Source: Sutcliffiella sp. FSL R7-0096 (GTDB taxonomy: Bacteria > Bacillota > Bacilli > Bacillales > Bacillaceae_I). From it: a stretch of DNA of 64,000 bases. The position numbers and the translations under genes are program-made. This document shows, piece after piece, positions 8,148 to 18,051 of the stretch (the stretch's first letter is position 1; every line of letters starts with the position of its first letter). The notes under the pieces were generated by a model, which did no database searches, was not told the DNA's origin, and saw only the letters and a program-made list of their open reading frames with translations. The stretch covers positions 290,001-354,000 of the forward strand of contig NZ_CP152003.1 in the NCBI RefSeq assembly GCF_038595065.1, read 5' to 3'.

Positions 8148-8830
8148 CGGTTTTCACTTTTGTATTCAAGCGTTTTTTTCGAAAGAAATCCAATATAATC
8201 TTCCTATTGGCTCTGCCGACGGGGGCCGCATTTCTTCCATCTGGAGAATGGCCGAATATCCCAATAGGCTTCCAATATTACAGTATTGTCCTGTTATTTT
8301 TGGCCGCTAGACTTGGGGGTATCATTTTGGAGGATAGGGAAGATAAGACGTTATTGAGAATAAGTGTAGCTCCTATCACCCATTTTCAGTACTTGTGGCA
8401 AAACTTGTTGGCCTATTCGTTAATTTTGTTTTTTGTCAATGTGGTTTTTGTCATTCTTGGAGTCCTTGTTCATGGAAATGATCTGCCCGAGCCGATTTTA
8501 CTTTTTATCATTTATACGGTTTTTTCCATGACCGCTTTAGGTTTCTCCTTAGCATGGTATTCCTTGTTTCGTAATAAGGAGGTAGCCTTTAGTATATTAG
8601 GAGGCTTCATCATTCTCATGGCAATGCTTGGTGGAGTGATGTGGCCTGTGGAAATAATGCCTGAATATTTTCAGAGAGCGGTGATGTTGCTGCCAACCTA
8701 TTGGGTAGCGGAAGGGACCATTCTTGTTTCCTACGGGACGCCTGTAGAAGAACTGGGTGTACCGATTGTCGTCATGTTCCTCTTTTGTATCGCCTTTCTA
8801 TTATTAGGAAGCAGAAGAAGATTAAATTAG
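8144..8830 (+). CDS. ABC-2 type permease, second subunit
   Basis: Integral membrane protein of 228 residues, about six helices, including a glycine-rich segment (ILGGFIILMAMLGGVMWPVE, residues about 149-168) found in ABC-2 permeases before the final helices. The ATGA overlap with the preceding permease suggests equal synthesis. A promoter-like TATAAT lies in the 80-bp gap before the kinase gene, so kinase and regulator may also be transcribed separately. Confidence 0.88.
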   Translation: MTVFTFVFKRFFRKKSNIIFLLALPTGAAFLPSGEWPNIPIGFQYYSIVLLFLAARLGGIILEDREDKTLLRISVAPITHFQYLWQNLLAYSLILFFVNVVFVILGVLVHGNDLPEPILLFIIYTVFSMTALGFSLAWYSLFRNKEVAFSILGGFIILMAMLGGVMWPVEIMPEYFQRAVMLLPTYWVAEGTILVSYGTPVEELGVPIVVMFLFCIAFLLLGSRRRLN

Positions 8831-8912
8831 TTATGAGCTATAAGTAACATGAGAAGCGGACCTACTGGAATTTGCTATAATAAAAGTAGTATCAATGAGG
8901 GCGGGTATATGC

Positions 8913-10052
8913 ATGATGACTAAATGGAATAGTTGGAATTCCGAATCGGCCACCAACCTTTGGCGTCTTTTAGGGTTACTTTTCCTTAGTCTGCTATGGC
9001 TGCAAAAAGCCGGCGACGAAGGAGGGGTAATCCTTCTGCTGTTTCTTATCGTAATGACATTAGCTCGATGGAGGTTCCGGCTACCAGGCTGGACGGTCCT
9101 TTTGGATCAGGTTGCATGTCTTATGGCCCTCATTTATTGGCCATTTGCCGCATTTGCATTGGCCCTGCCGATTTTTGAAAGTATGTATAGAAGGCAACCA
9201 GTGTACTTTCTCCCGACGCTGTTGGTGATTTTCGTCTATTTTGACTCATCCATTCTGGTTTATGCCGTCTTCCTCCAAGCTGCATTATCAGGCGCAATCC
9301 TTGGAGGGTGGGCGAAAGAAACGGAAAAGAATCAGAGGGACGCCGATCGTCAACGAAGGGGCCGTTACGAATTGGAAAATCTAAAAGAGGAACTCCTAAT
9401 GGCAAATGCCCAAGGTGCACGCCTGGCTGAGCTTTCAGAAAGAAATCGAATTGCCCAACAGCTGCATGATGATGTAGGGCACGAACTAACCGCCTCCGTT
9501 CTTGCCATGCAAGCCTTTGAGCAACTTTGGAAGGAAGGTGACCCGGCAGCAAGTGAAATGTTCACACTAGCTCAACAGCGCCTCTCCAATTCTGCAGTCT
9601 ATTTAAGGGAAACAGTCCATAATTTAAAGCCGGTAAAAGAACTGGGGTTGGAGGGAATACATGACATTTGTGACAAGTTCACACTATGTCCGGTGAACTT
9701 CCAAGTATTTGGCGATACCTCCAAGGTTCCTGCCAATCTCTGGACTATTCTCTTTCCCACTCTTAAGGAAGCCTTAACGAATATTATTCGGCATGCCAAA
9801 CCGACCCAGGTGGAAATATCTTTGGACATCAGCCCTCACATTTTGAGGTTAGCTGTCCATAACGATGGTGTCGTGAAGGATAATAGTGTTCAAGGAGAAG
9901 GTGTGGGTCTAAGGAATCTTCGTCACAGAGCCAAGGCTGTGGGAGGCAGTATATCCACTGACACCACCAGGGGTTTCTTGTTAATCTGTGTCCTTCCAAT
10001 TCAAAATGCAGAACAAAGGAGCACCATTTATGAAAATTCTGATTGTAGATGA
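8913..10052 (+). CDS. Sensor histidine kinase, NarL/DesK-type (HisKA_3)
   Basis: Membrane kinase. The N-terminal third holds four or five hydrophobic helices with almost no extracytoplasmic domain, an intramembrane-sensing layout. Then comes a coiled linker, HisKA_3 with the phospho-acceptor in LHDDVGHELTA (His about 185), and a HATPase_c domain with N-box LKEALTNIIRHAKPT and a late GLRNLRHRA segment. An ATG at 8895 is in frame, but GAGGGCGGG at 8897-8905 favours 8913. The stop lies 23 nt inside the regulator gene. Likely senses envelope-active compounds exported by the adjacent ABC system, as known for LnrJ/YvfT relatives. Confidence 0.9.
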   Translation: MMTKWNSWNSESATNLWRLLGLLFLSLLWLQKAGDEGGVILLLFLIVMTLARWRFRLPGWTVLLDQVACLMALIYWPFAAFALALPIFESMYRRQPVYFLPTLLVIFVYFDSSILVYAVFLQAALSGAILGGWAKETEKNQRDADRQRRGRYELENLKEELLMANAQGARLAELSERNRIAQQLHDDVGHELTASVLAMQAFEQLWKEGDPAASEMFTLAQQRLSNSAVYLRETVHNLKPVKELGLEGIHDICDKFTLCPVNFQVFGDTSKVPANLWTILFPTLKEALTNIIRHAKPTQVEISLDISPHILRLAVHNDGVVKDNSVQGEGVGLRNLRHRAKAVGGSISTDTTRGFLLICVLPIQNAEQRSTIYENSDCR

Positions 10053-10638
10053 CGATGATCTTGTTTGCAAAAGCCTCAAAGTCCTCCTATCCCGCGAAAG
10101 GGACATGGAAGTAATCGGCACAGCCCATAATGGTGCCGAAGCCATAACATCCTGTCGTGGGGTAGTGCCACATGTCGTATTAATGGATATCCAAATGCCT
10201 ATCATGGATGGAATTCAAGCTACACGGCAAATCAAGTCGGAATGGCCGCAGGTTCATATCATGATGTTAACGACCTTTAAGGATGAAAAGAACATCCGCC
10301 TTGCCATACTCGCCGGAGCGGAAGGCTATTTAATTAAATCTACAGAAGTTTCCAGTATGGCCCAGCAGTTGCGAGCACTCATGGCAGGCTCTACTGTATT
10401 AGATGCGGATGTGCTAAGGAAATTGACCCAGCCTGTTGAACAGGAGGGGGTGGAGGGGCTGACCCCTCGGGAAAAAGATATCGCAGGGTTAGTAGCTAAT
10501 GGCCTTTCCAATCGGGAGATCGCCGAACAGCTTTATATTAGTGAAGGCACTGTTCGAAATACCCTATCTATCATATTAGAAAAGCTCCAGCTCCGTGACC
10601 GCACCCAGCTGGCCATCCATTACTTAAAAAAGAATTAA
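10030..10638 (+). CDS. Response regulator, NarL/LuxR family
   Basis: Cognate regulator of the preceding kinase. The receiver domain has the acidic triad VDDDD near residues 6-10, phosphorylation site Asp53 in VLMDIQMP, a conserved Thr/Lys pair, and a C-terminal LuxR helix-turn-helix (LTPREKDIAGLVANGLSNRE). An upstream ATG at 9988 is in frame, but AAAGGAG just before ATG 10030 and the family start MKILIVDDD fix 10030. Length about 202. It overlaps the kinase gene by 23 nt. Expected target: the exporter promoter upstream. Confidence 0.92.
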   Translation: MKILIVDDDDLVCKSLKVLLSRERDMEVIGTAHNGAEAITSCRGVVPHVVLMDIQMPIMDGIQATRQIKSEWPQVHIMMLTTFKDEKNIRLAILAGAEGYLIKSTEVSSMAQQLRALMAGSTVLDADVLRKLTQPVEQEGVEGLTPREKDIAGLVANGLSNREIAEQLYISEGTVRNTLSIILEKLQLRDRTQLAIHYLKKN

Positions 10639-10751
10639 AAGTGACATGCAAAATACTTGAGTTTATTCTTTTTTGCTAAAAATGCAGGATATCGTTTCCT
10701 CTAAAACGAAATTTGGTATATAACAAAGCATAGAGAGAACGGAGTAGATCA

Positions 10752-11210
10752 ATGGAAATTATCGAACTAAGAAAGAAGGATCCATTGCTTGATCAGGCAA
10801 TTCAAGTATTTTGGCAGCAGTGGGGAAGTGAAGAGAACTTTAAGTTTTATGAAGATGCGATTCTCCATTCTGCAACAACCTCTTCTGATATACCAAGGTT
10901 TTATGTGGCAGTTGAAGGTGAAAAGATCATTGGTACTTACGCCATTTTAAGAAATGATTTGAATAGTCGTCAGGATCTGTGTCCATGGTTGGCTTGCCTT
11001 TATGTAACGGAGGAGCATAGAGGGAAGGGGATAGGTGAAAAGCTTTTGGATCACGGATTAAGGGGGGCGGCAGACAAAGGCTATGAGAATCTTTACTTAA
11101 CGACAGATATAGAAAACTATTATGAGAAGTACGGCTGGAAAAATAGTGGTATCGTATATGGTCCTGGCGGTGGCTCGATTAAGCTTTATGAAAAAAAGAC
11201 AGCTCAATAA
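10752..11210 (+). CDS. GNAT-family N-acetyltransferase
   Basis: Acetyl-CoA-dependent acetyltransferase of 152 residues with unknown substrate. Acetyl-CoA binding motif A is visible as LYVTEEHRGKGIGEKLL (residues about 81-97), followed by the beta-5 region YENLYLTTD and an aromatic YEKYGW helix near the C-terminus. A ribosome site AACGGAG precedes the ATG. Monocistronic, convergent with katG, with a terminator between. Confidence 0.88.
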   Translation: MEIIELRKKDPLLDQAIQVFWQQWGSEENFKFYEDAILHSATTSSDIPRFYVAVEGEKIIGTYAILRNDLNSRQDLCPWLACLYVTEEHRGKGIGEKLLDHGLRGAADKGYENLYLTTDIENYYEKYGWKNSGIVYGPGGGSIKLYEKKTAQ

Positions 11211-11214
11211 AAGA

Positions 11215-11253
11215 AAAGCCAGATGAAGGGTCTAATCTCCATCCGGCTTTTTT
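11215..11253. terminator. Terminator between the acetyltransferase and katG
   Basis: AAGCCAGATG pairs with CATCCGGCTT with one mismatch, then a T6 tail. The A-rich 5' flank makes it usable for katG on the minus strand. Confidence 0.75.
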
Positions 11254-11256
11254 GTA

Positions 11257-13461
<2,205 letters not shown>

Positions 13462-13536
13462 TTAGAAGAGTAAGTAGCACACTAACTAGCCTTACAACGT
13501 ACGAAACCACAAAATGAGACAACATCAATTCTTACA

Positions 13537-13551
13537 TTGTAATTATAATAA
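13537..13551. promoter_or_regulatory. PerR-like box in the katG promoter
   Basis: TTGTAATTATAATAA matches the PerR/Fur-type 7-1-7 consensus (TTATAATNATTATAA) at 12 of 14 arm positions. The minus-strand -10 hexamer TATAAT (13547-13542) is embedded in it, so binding would block the promoter. In Bacillus, catalase genes are known PerR targets. Confidence 0.65.
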
Positions 13552-13681
13552 ATAATCGGCCAAATAAAAAGAAATATGCAGAATATTTTTAATAATATCC
13601 TAAGATTTCAAAATTATGGTTGTAGCGCTAATAATTAAAGTGCCTTTTTAGTGGGATTTAATACCCGTGGAAACAGAAAAA

Positions 13682-13714
13682 AAACCAATCGCTACTAGAT
13701 TAGGATTGGCTTTA
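13682..13714. repeat. Inverted repeat in the katG-ycgT intergenic region
   Basis: AACCAATC near 13683 pairs with GATTGG near 13707 with A and T flanks, a weak terminator-like hairpin. Apart from this, the PerR box and the hairpin at 13768, the interval 13441-13855 shows no gene. Confidence 0.35.
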
Positions 13715-13767
13715 CTATATAGGACGAAATTAAAATGAGCTATAAGTGAGAAGGTGGATACTCAAAA

Positions 13768-13811
13768 GAGGCTGTCTAAAGTCAATAATGGGCGAAAAGC
13801 CTGACAGCCTC
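13768..13811. terminator. Hairpin downstream of the ferredoxin-NADP reductase gene
   Basis: GAGGCTGTC (13768-13776) pairs perfectly with GACAGCCTC (13803-13811). T-rich on both sides, so usable from either strand. GAGGCTGTC ends also resemble termini of some insertion sequences, so a solo-end remnant is possible. Confidence 0.55.
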
Positions 13812-13855
13812 AATTTTTGTTTTACATGCATATACCGTAAAGAAGGGTATGTACA

Positions 13856-14902
13856 TTACCGAATCATTTGCTTGATCAATTCTTTATTTCTAGCTTTAAA
13901 TACTTCGTTATGGGAGGAAACCATTGCCACTTTGCTTGCTTGTGGTTGAATATATTGTTTTGCTTTGTTGACTGCATTTGCTGCATCCTGGAAGGCACCT
14001 GCAATCAAATGCAATTTCCCATCATGATTTAATATATCGCCAGCAGCATAGAGTCCTGGTATGGAGGATTCACTATTAGAATTTCCCGCTATGTAATATG
14101 TGTCCACCATTTCAATAGGCAGTTCGCTGTTCTCGATTAAAGTTCCGTCCCGTTCATATCCATGGCTGATAATGACTTCATCAATAGCAAGGCTAGAGAT
14201 ATCCCCGGTTTCATGATTGGTAAGCTGGACTCGTTCGATTACTTCATGGTCTGTGCTCGCAATAAGCCTCGTGATGGAGGTGTGGAATAGACATTTTGCC
14301 GAGTTGTTCAGCAGCTGTGATACCTGTGCCTCGTGAGCGGATAGCGCATCTTTACGATAGGTAACATAGACTTGTTTAGCAATCGGCTCCAGTTCATTCG
14401 CCCAATCGATGGCTGAATTGCCTCCGCCGGATATGATGACAGTTTTGTCTTTAAAGCGTTGCAATGACTTAACAGTATAATTCAAATTTGTCACTTCAAA
14501 TCTCTCTGCCCCTTCGATCGCCAGCTTTTGCGGATGAAGGATGCCTCCACCTACAGCAACGATAACCGTTTTGGAAACATGTCGTTCACCCTCTGAATCC
14601 AACAAAACAAAGAAGCCTTCTTCATTTCGGGTTATTGATTCTACTTTTCTATTTAAAACAACTTCAGGGTTGAAGGTTAAGCCTTGCTCCACAAGCTGTT
14701 CAATCAGTTTTGCTCCAGGCAGAGGAGTCTGTCCGCCAACATCCCAAATCATCTTTTCCGGATACACATGAATCTTTCCGCCCAATTGAGGCTGATACTC
14801 GATCAGCTTTGTCTTCATTCCTCTAAGACCACTATAAAATGCAGAGTAAAGCCCTGCAGGACCGCCACCAATAATCGTTACATCAAACACATCCAGGTTC
14901 AC
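13856..14902 (-). CDS. ycgT: Ferredoxin--NADP(+) reductase, thioredoxin-reductase-like type
   Basis: Cytosolic FAD enzyme passing electrons between NADPH and ferredoxin or flavodoxin. The FAD dinucleotide motif GGGPAG is at residues 12-17, and a second NADPH-binding glycine motif VIISGGGNSA sits around 153-162. The redox CxxC of true thioredoxin reductases is absent, as in the YumC/YcgT group. 348 residues is normal. The start is GTG at 14902, 9 nt after AGGGAG; the ATG one base further out is out of frame. A Fur-like box covers the presumed transcription start, and B. subtilis ycgT is known to be iron regulated, which supports choosing ycgT over yumC. Confidence 0.85.
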   Translation of the reverse strand: MNLDVFDVTIIGGGPAGLYSAFYSGLRGMKTKLIEYQPQLGGKIHVYPEKMIWDVGGQTPLPGAKLIEQLVEQGLTFNPEVVLNRKVESITRNEEGFFVLLDSEGERHVSKTVIVAVGGGILHPQKLAIEGAERFEVTNLNYTVKSLQRFKDKTVIISGGGNSAIDWANELEPIAKQVYVTYRKDALSAHEAQVSQLLNNSAKCLFHTSITRLIASTDHEVIERVQLTNHETGDISSLAIDEVIISHGYERDGTLIENSELPIEMVDTYYIAGNSNSESSIPGLYAAGDILNHDGKLHLIAGAFQDAANAVNKAKQYIQPQASKVAMVSSHNEVFKARNKELIKQMIR

Positions 14903-14935
14903 ATTCCGTCACTCCCTATAGGAATTAGATAAAAT

Positions 14936-14950
14936 TGATTATCATTCTCA
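14936..14950. promoter_or_regulatory. Fur-like box at the ycgT promoter
   Basis: TGATTATCATTCTCA matches the 7-1-7 Fur consensus TGATAATNATTATCA at 12 of 14 arm positions. A minus-strand -10 TATACT (14960-14955) puts the start point inside the box, 34 bp before the coding start. Predicts repression in iron-replete cells. Confidence 0.7.
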
Positions 14951-15064
14951 TTTAAGTATATAACTATTTTACTAGTTTATGCAATATGGGGACGGGTCTG
15001 ATGTGTACTTATTAGCCTTTTTCATTTTTAGGAGCCGGGGACGGGTTGATATTTGGTAAATGTC

Positions 15065-15153
15065 ACAATAACCCGATGAAAAGTTACAATGACCTTCCTA
15101 AAAGTTACAATCCACAGCAAAATAGTTACAATAACCCCTCGAAAAGTTACAAT
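15065..15153. repeat. 21-bp-pitch array, core (G)TTACAAT
   Basis: ACAAT recurs at 15065, 15086, 15107, 15128 and 15149, exactly 21 bp apart. The core is AGTTACAAT from the second copy on, with unrelated bases in between. It lies between the divergent ycgT and 15267 genes. The rest of 14951-15240 shows no gene. Confidence 0.8.
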
Positions 15154-15266
15154 CAACCAAAATGTCGCGGCAATCAGCAGAAAAAATAAGCTAGTATAGT
15201 TGAAAAAACACCATTTATAAGCTACCGTTCAAAGTAGAGAGTATTTCCAGAATGGAGAGAGAGTAT

Positions 15267-15464
15267 ATGATGTTAGCATTAGGTGTTTTAGGAGTGCTAG
15301 TTTTAGTTGGTGGGCTGTTCGCTACGCTTCAGGTAGCGGGAAAAGGAGATCAGGACTATCACAAGGAAACCAAGGGAAATGTGACACGTCTCACGTATAT
15401 TTATATCGCGTTGTTTGTTGTCATTATTATCGGTTTTATTGTTTATTTGAGATGGTTTGTGTAG
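15267..15464 (+). CDS. Small two-helix membrane protein
   Basis: 65 residues with two hydrophobic helices (first 20 residues and last 25) and a polar loop GKGDQDYHKETKGNVTR between. ATG 15252 opens the same frame, but its codons form the purine-rich GGAGAGAGAG that is best read as the ribosome site for ATG 15267 or 15270. It resembles short proteins annotated in bacilli as possible contributors to bacillithiol synthesis, but this was not verified. Followed by a strong terminator. Confidence 0.65.
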   Translation: MMLALGVLGVLVLVGGLFATLQVAGKGDQDYHKETKGNVTRLTYIYIALFVVIIIGFIVYLRWFV

Positions 15465-15476
15465 CATGCTTGCAAA

Positions 15477-15520
15477 GTCAAAAGACCCCCGGGAGGCTAT
15501 CTCCACGGGGGTCTTTTGAC
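15477..15520. terminator. Strong bidirectional terminator between 15267 and glnS
   Basis: A 15-bp perfect inverted repeat (15477-15491 with 15506-15520) with AAAAGACCCCCG arms and a TTTT-containing 3' arm. It ends 11 bp from the glnS stop codon. Confidence 0.9.
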
Positions 15521-15531
15521 TTTTCTTTTTT

Positions 15532-17250
15532 CTATAACTTAAACGAACTCTTCAACGACACAATCTCATTAAACACAAGCTTATCTGAAGTGGTATATTT
15601 CGGATCCACATTAAAGTAGCCGTGGCGGAAAAATTGGAATTTCTCCTGTGGCGCCACACCTTTCATGTTTTCCTCCACAAATCCATTCAACACTTTCATG
15701 GAGTTCGGGTTCACGTGGTCAAGGAAAGATTTTTCCACTTCCACCGAATCCTCTTCCGTGCCAGCAACATTTGCCACTTCAGCTTCCACTTCCGCCTCAG
15801 GCTCCTCATCCAACAGCAACGGTTCAAACAAACGGAACTCAGCAGGAACCGCTTGGGACGCTTCGACCCAGTGCAAGGTGCCTTTCACTTTACGGCCTGT
15901 AAAGCCTGTTCCACTCTTTGTTACCGGATCATACGTACAGTGGATTTCCACCACATTTCCGTCTTCGTCCTTTACAAAGTCCTCACACTTAATGAAGTAA
16001 GCGTGCTTCAGGCGAACCTCATTGCCAGGGAAGAGGCGGAAGTATTTCTTTGGCGGATCCTCCATGAAATCCTCTTGCTCGATATAGATCTCACGGGAGA
16101 ATGGAATTTGTCTAGTTCCCATTTCCGGATTTTCCGGATTGATTTCCGCATCCAGCATCTCCACTTGTCCTTCTGGATAGTTAGTGATGACGACTTTCAA
16201 TGGACGTACAACACCCATCGTACGAGGGGACTTCAATTTTAGGTCTTCCCGTATAAAGTGGTCAAGCATTTGTGAGTCAACAAAACCGGACCCTTTGGAA
16301 ACACCTGTTTCACGAACGAATGAGCGGATTGCCTCTGGCGTGTACCCTTTACGACGCAGTCCGGAAATCGTCGGCATACGCGGGTCATCCCAGCCGTCAA
16401 CAATTCCTTCTTCCACCAGTTTGCGCAGCTTACGCTTACTCATTACTGCATTTGTGATGTTCAAACGGCCAAACTCAATTTGCTGTGGCGTTCCAGCCAT
16501 TTCCGTTTCTTCTACTATCCAGTTGTATAACGGGCGTTGGTCTTCAAACTCCACCGTACAAATGGAGTGGGTTACATCTTCAATAGCATCCTCGATCGGG
16601 TGTGCAAAAGCATACATTGGGTAGATGCACCATTTGTCTCCTGTGTTGTGATGGGTTGCATGAGAAATGCGGTAGATGACCGGGTCGCGCAGGTTGATGT
16701 TCGGTGACTTCATGTCAATTTTTGCTCGAAGAACTTTCTCTCCGTTGCCGAATTCGCCTTTACGCATGCGCTCAAAAAGATCAAGGTTCTCTTCCATAGA
16801 GCGGTCGCGGTAGGGGCTGTCTTTTCCTGGTTCTTTCAACGTGCCGCGGTAAGCGCGGATTTCATCAGCAGAAAGGTCATCCACATACGCTTTGCCTTTT
16901 TTGATTAAAAGAACAGCGCGATTGTACATTTCTTCAAAGTAATCAGATGCAAAGAAAAGCCCGTCCCAATCATAGCCAAGCCATTTTACGTCTTCTTTAA
17001 TGGAGTTAACATACTCAACGTCTTCTTTTAAAGGGTTGGTGTCATCAAAGCGCAGGTTCGTTTTTCCGTTGAACTCGTCTGCGAGGTCAAAGTTGATGAC
17101 GATGGATTTTGCGTGACCGATATGTAGGTAACCGTTTGGCTCTGGAGGGAAGCGGGTGATGACATGGTTGCGTTTGCCGGATTCCAGGTCCTCTTTTATG
17201 ATATTTCGAATAAAATTCGAGTTTGCTGGGTTATGTTCCAAGTTTTTCAA
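15532..17250 (-). CDS. glnS: Glutaminyl-tRNA synthetase
   Basis: Class I aminoacyl-tRNA synthetase that charges tRNA-Gln directly. HIGH is at residues 43-46 ([10 protein letters not shown]), the KMSKS equivalent VMSKRK near 268-273, and a C-terminal two-barrel anticodon-binding region includes an acidic low-complexity insert near residues 475-497 (repeated EAEVEAEV). 572 residues with no YqeY-like appendage. TTG at 17250 touches AAGGAAGG, while TTG at 17241 has normal spacing and may be the true start. B. subtilis lacks this enzyme and makes Gln-tRNA by the GatCAB amidation route, so its presence suggests acquisition in this lineage. A 52-bp tandem array lies upstream. Confidence 0.95.
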   Translation of the reverse strand: MKNLEHNPANSNFIRNIIKEDLESGKRNHVITRFPPEPNGYLHIGHAKSIVINFDLADEFNGKTNLRFDDTNPLKEDVEYVNSIKEDVKWLGYDWDGLFFASDYFEEMYNRAVLLIKKGKAYVDDLSADEIRAYRGTLKEPGKDSPYRDRSMEENLDLFERMRKGEFGNGEKVLRAKIDMKSPNINLRDPVIYRISHATHHNTGDKWCIYPMYAFAHPIEDAIEDVTHSICTVEFEDQRPLYNWIVEETEMAGTPQQIEFGRLNITNAVMSKRKLRKLVEEGIVDGWDDPRMPTISGLRRKGYTPEAIRSFVRETGVSKGSGFVDSQMLDHFIREDLKLKSPRTMGVVRPLKVVITNYPEGQVEMLDAEINPENPEMGTRQIPFSREIYIEQEDFMEDPPKKYFRLFPGNEVRLKHAYFIKCEDFVKDEDGNVVEIHCTYDPVTKSGTGFTGRKVKGTLHWVEASQAVPAEFRLFEPLLLDEEPEAEVEAEVANVAGTEEDSVEVEKSFLDHVNPNSMKVLNGFVEENMKGVAPQEKFQFFRHGYFNVDPKYTTSDKLVFNEIVSLKSSFKL

Positions 17251-17385
17251 CCTTCCTTATATAAGAATGCCGGGGGAGCGGGCTATTTCAGCTGTTTTCC
17301 CCACATTTATGATAGTCAATATTGTAACACAAGAAATGGCAAGCGCAAAAGCTTATAAAAGAGAAGAAAAGGCAAGTTGAAAGGA

Positions 17386-17990
17386 TGAGGACCTCAGTTC
17401 AGAACTTTTCACATCAGAGAGGTCCTCATAGCTCGAAGTCAGTCGTCATAGAGACCGTATGGAACCACCAGAACCCGAAAAAAGGAAAAGTCAGTCGTCA
17501 TAGAGGCCGTATGGAACCACCAGAACCCGAAAAAAGGAAAAGTCAGTCGTCATAGAGACCGTATGGAACCACCAGAGCCTGAAAAAAGGGAAAGTCAGTC
17601 GTCATAGAGGCCGTATGGAACCACCAGAACCCGAAAAAAGGAAAAGTCAGTCGTCATAGAGGCAGTATGGAACCACCAGAACCCGAAAAAAGGAAAAGTC
17701 AGTAGTCATAGAGACCGTATGGAACCACCAGAACCCGAAAAAAGGAAAAGTCAGTCGTCATAGAGACCGTATGGAACCACCAGAACCCGAAAAAAGGGAA
17801 AGTCAGTCGTCATAGAGACCGTATGGAACCACCAGAACCCGAAAAAAGGAAAAGTCAGTCGTCATAGAGACCGTATGGAACCACCAGAACTCTGAAGACC
17901 TCAGTTCCAATCGTTTCACATCAGATAGGTCTTCATCGCTCAAATGAAGAGCTCCCCACACGCATTTTCACATCAAAGGAGTCTTCATAG
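17386..17990. repeat. 52-bp tandem array with hairpin-forming outer units
   Basis: A 52-bp unit (AGTCAGTCGTCATAGAGACC...) starts at 17437, 17489, 17541, 17593, 17645, 17697, 17749, 17801 and 17853. The ninth is partial. Units differ by only a few bases. Diverged outer units at 17386-17436 and 17893-17990 share the TTTCACATCA core and form hairpins. GAGGACCT pairs with AGGTCCTC at 17387/17420. GAAGACCT pairs with AGGTCTTC from 17894. GAAGA.CTCC pairs with GGAGTCTTC from 17946, still 52 bp on. Not coding, since 52 is not a multiple of 3. Lies upstream of glnS and downstream of the cytochrome oxidase operon. Confidence 0.9.
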
Positions 17991-18002
17991 CGATTACCAC
18001 CC

Positions 18003-18036
18003 AAAAAAAAGCAGCGGGAAACCTTCATCCCACTGC
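18003..18036 (-). terminator. Terminator of the cytochrome oxidase operon
   Basis: On the minus strand GCAGTGGGA pairs with TCCCGCTGC and is followed by eight T residues (18010-18003). It ends the cbaA transcript. Confidence 0.9.
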
Positions 18037-18051
18037 CCATTCCACCATCCA

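Noticed and set aside
9130-9552. Minus-strand 140-codon frame opposite the sensor kinase
   Set aside because: Low-quality composition and no ribosome site. The plus strand encodes a full kinase.
13768-13811. Insertion sequence end
   Set aside because: GAGGCTGTC termini occur in some insertion sequences, but no transposase fragment or target duplication is visible and the hairpin works as a terminator. Left as a secondary possibility.
17437-17890. CRISPR array
   Set aside because: The whole 52-bp unit repeats with only point differences. There are no unique spacers and no cas genes nearby, so it is a tandem repeat.
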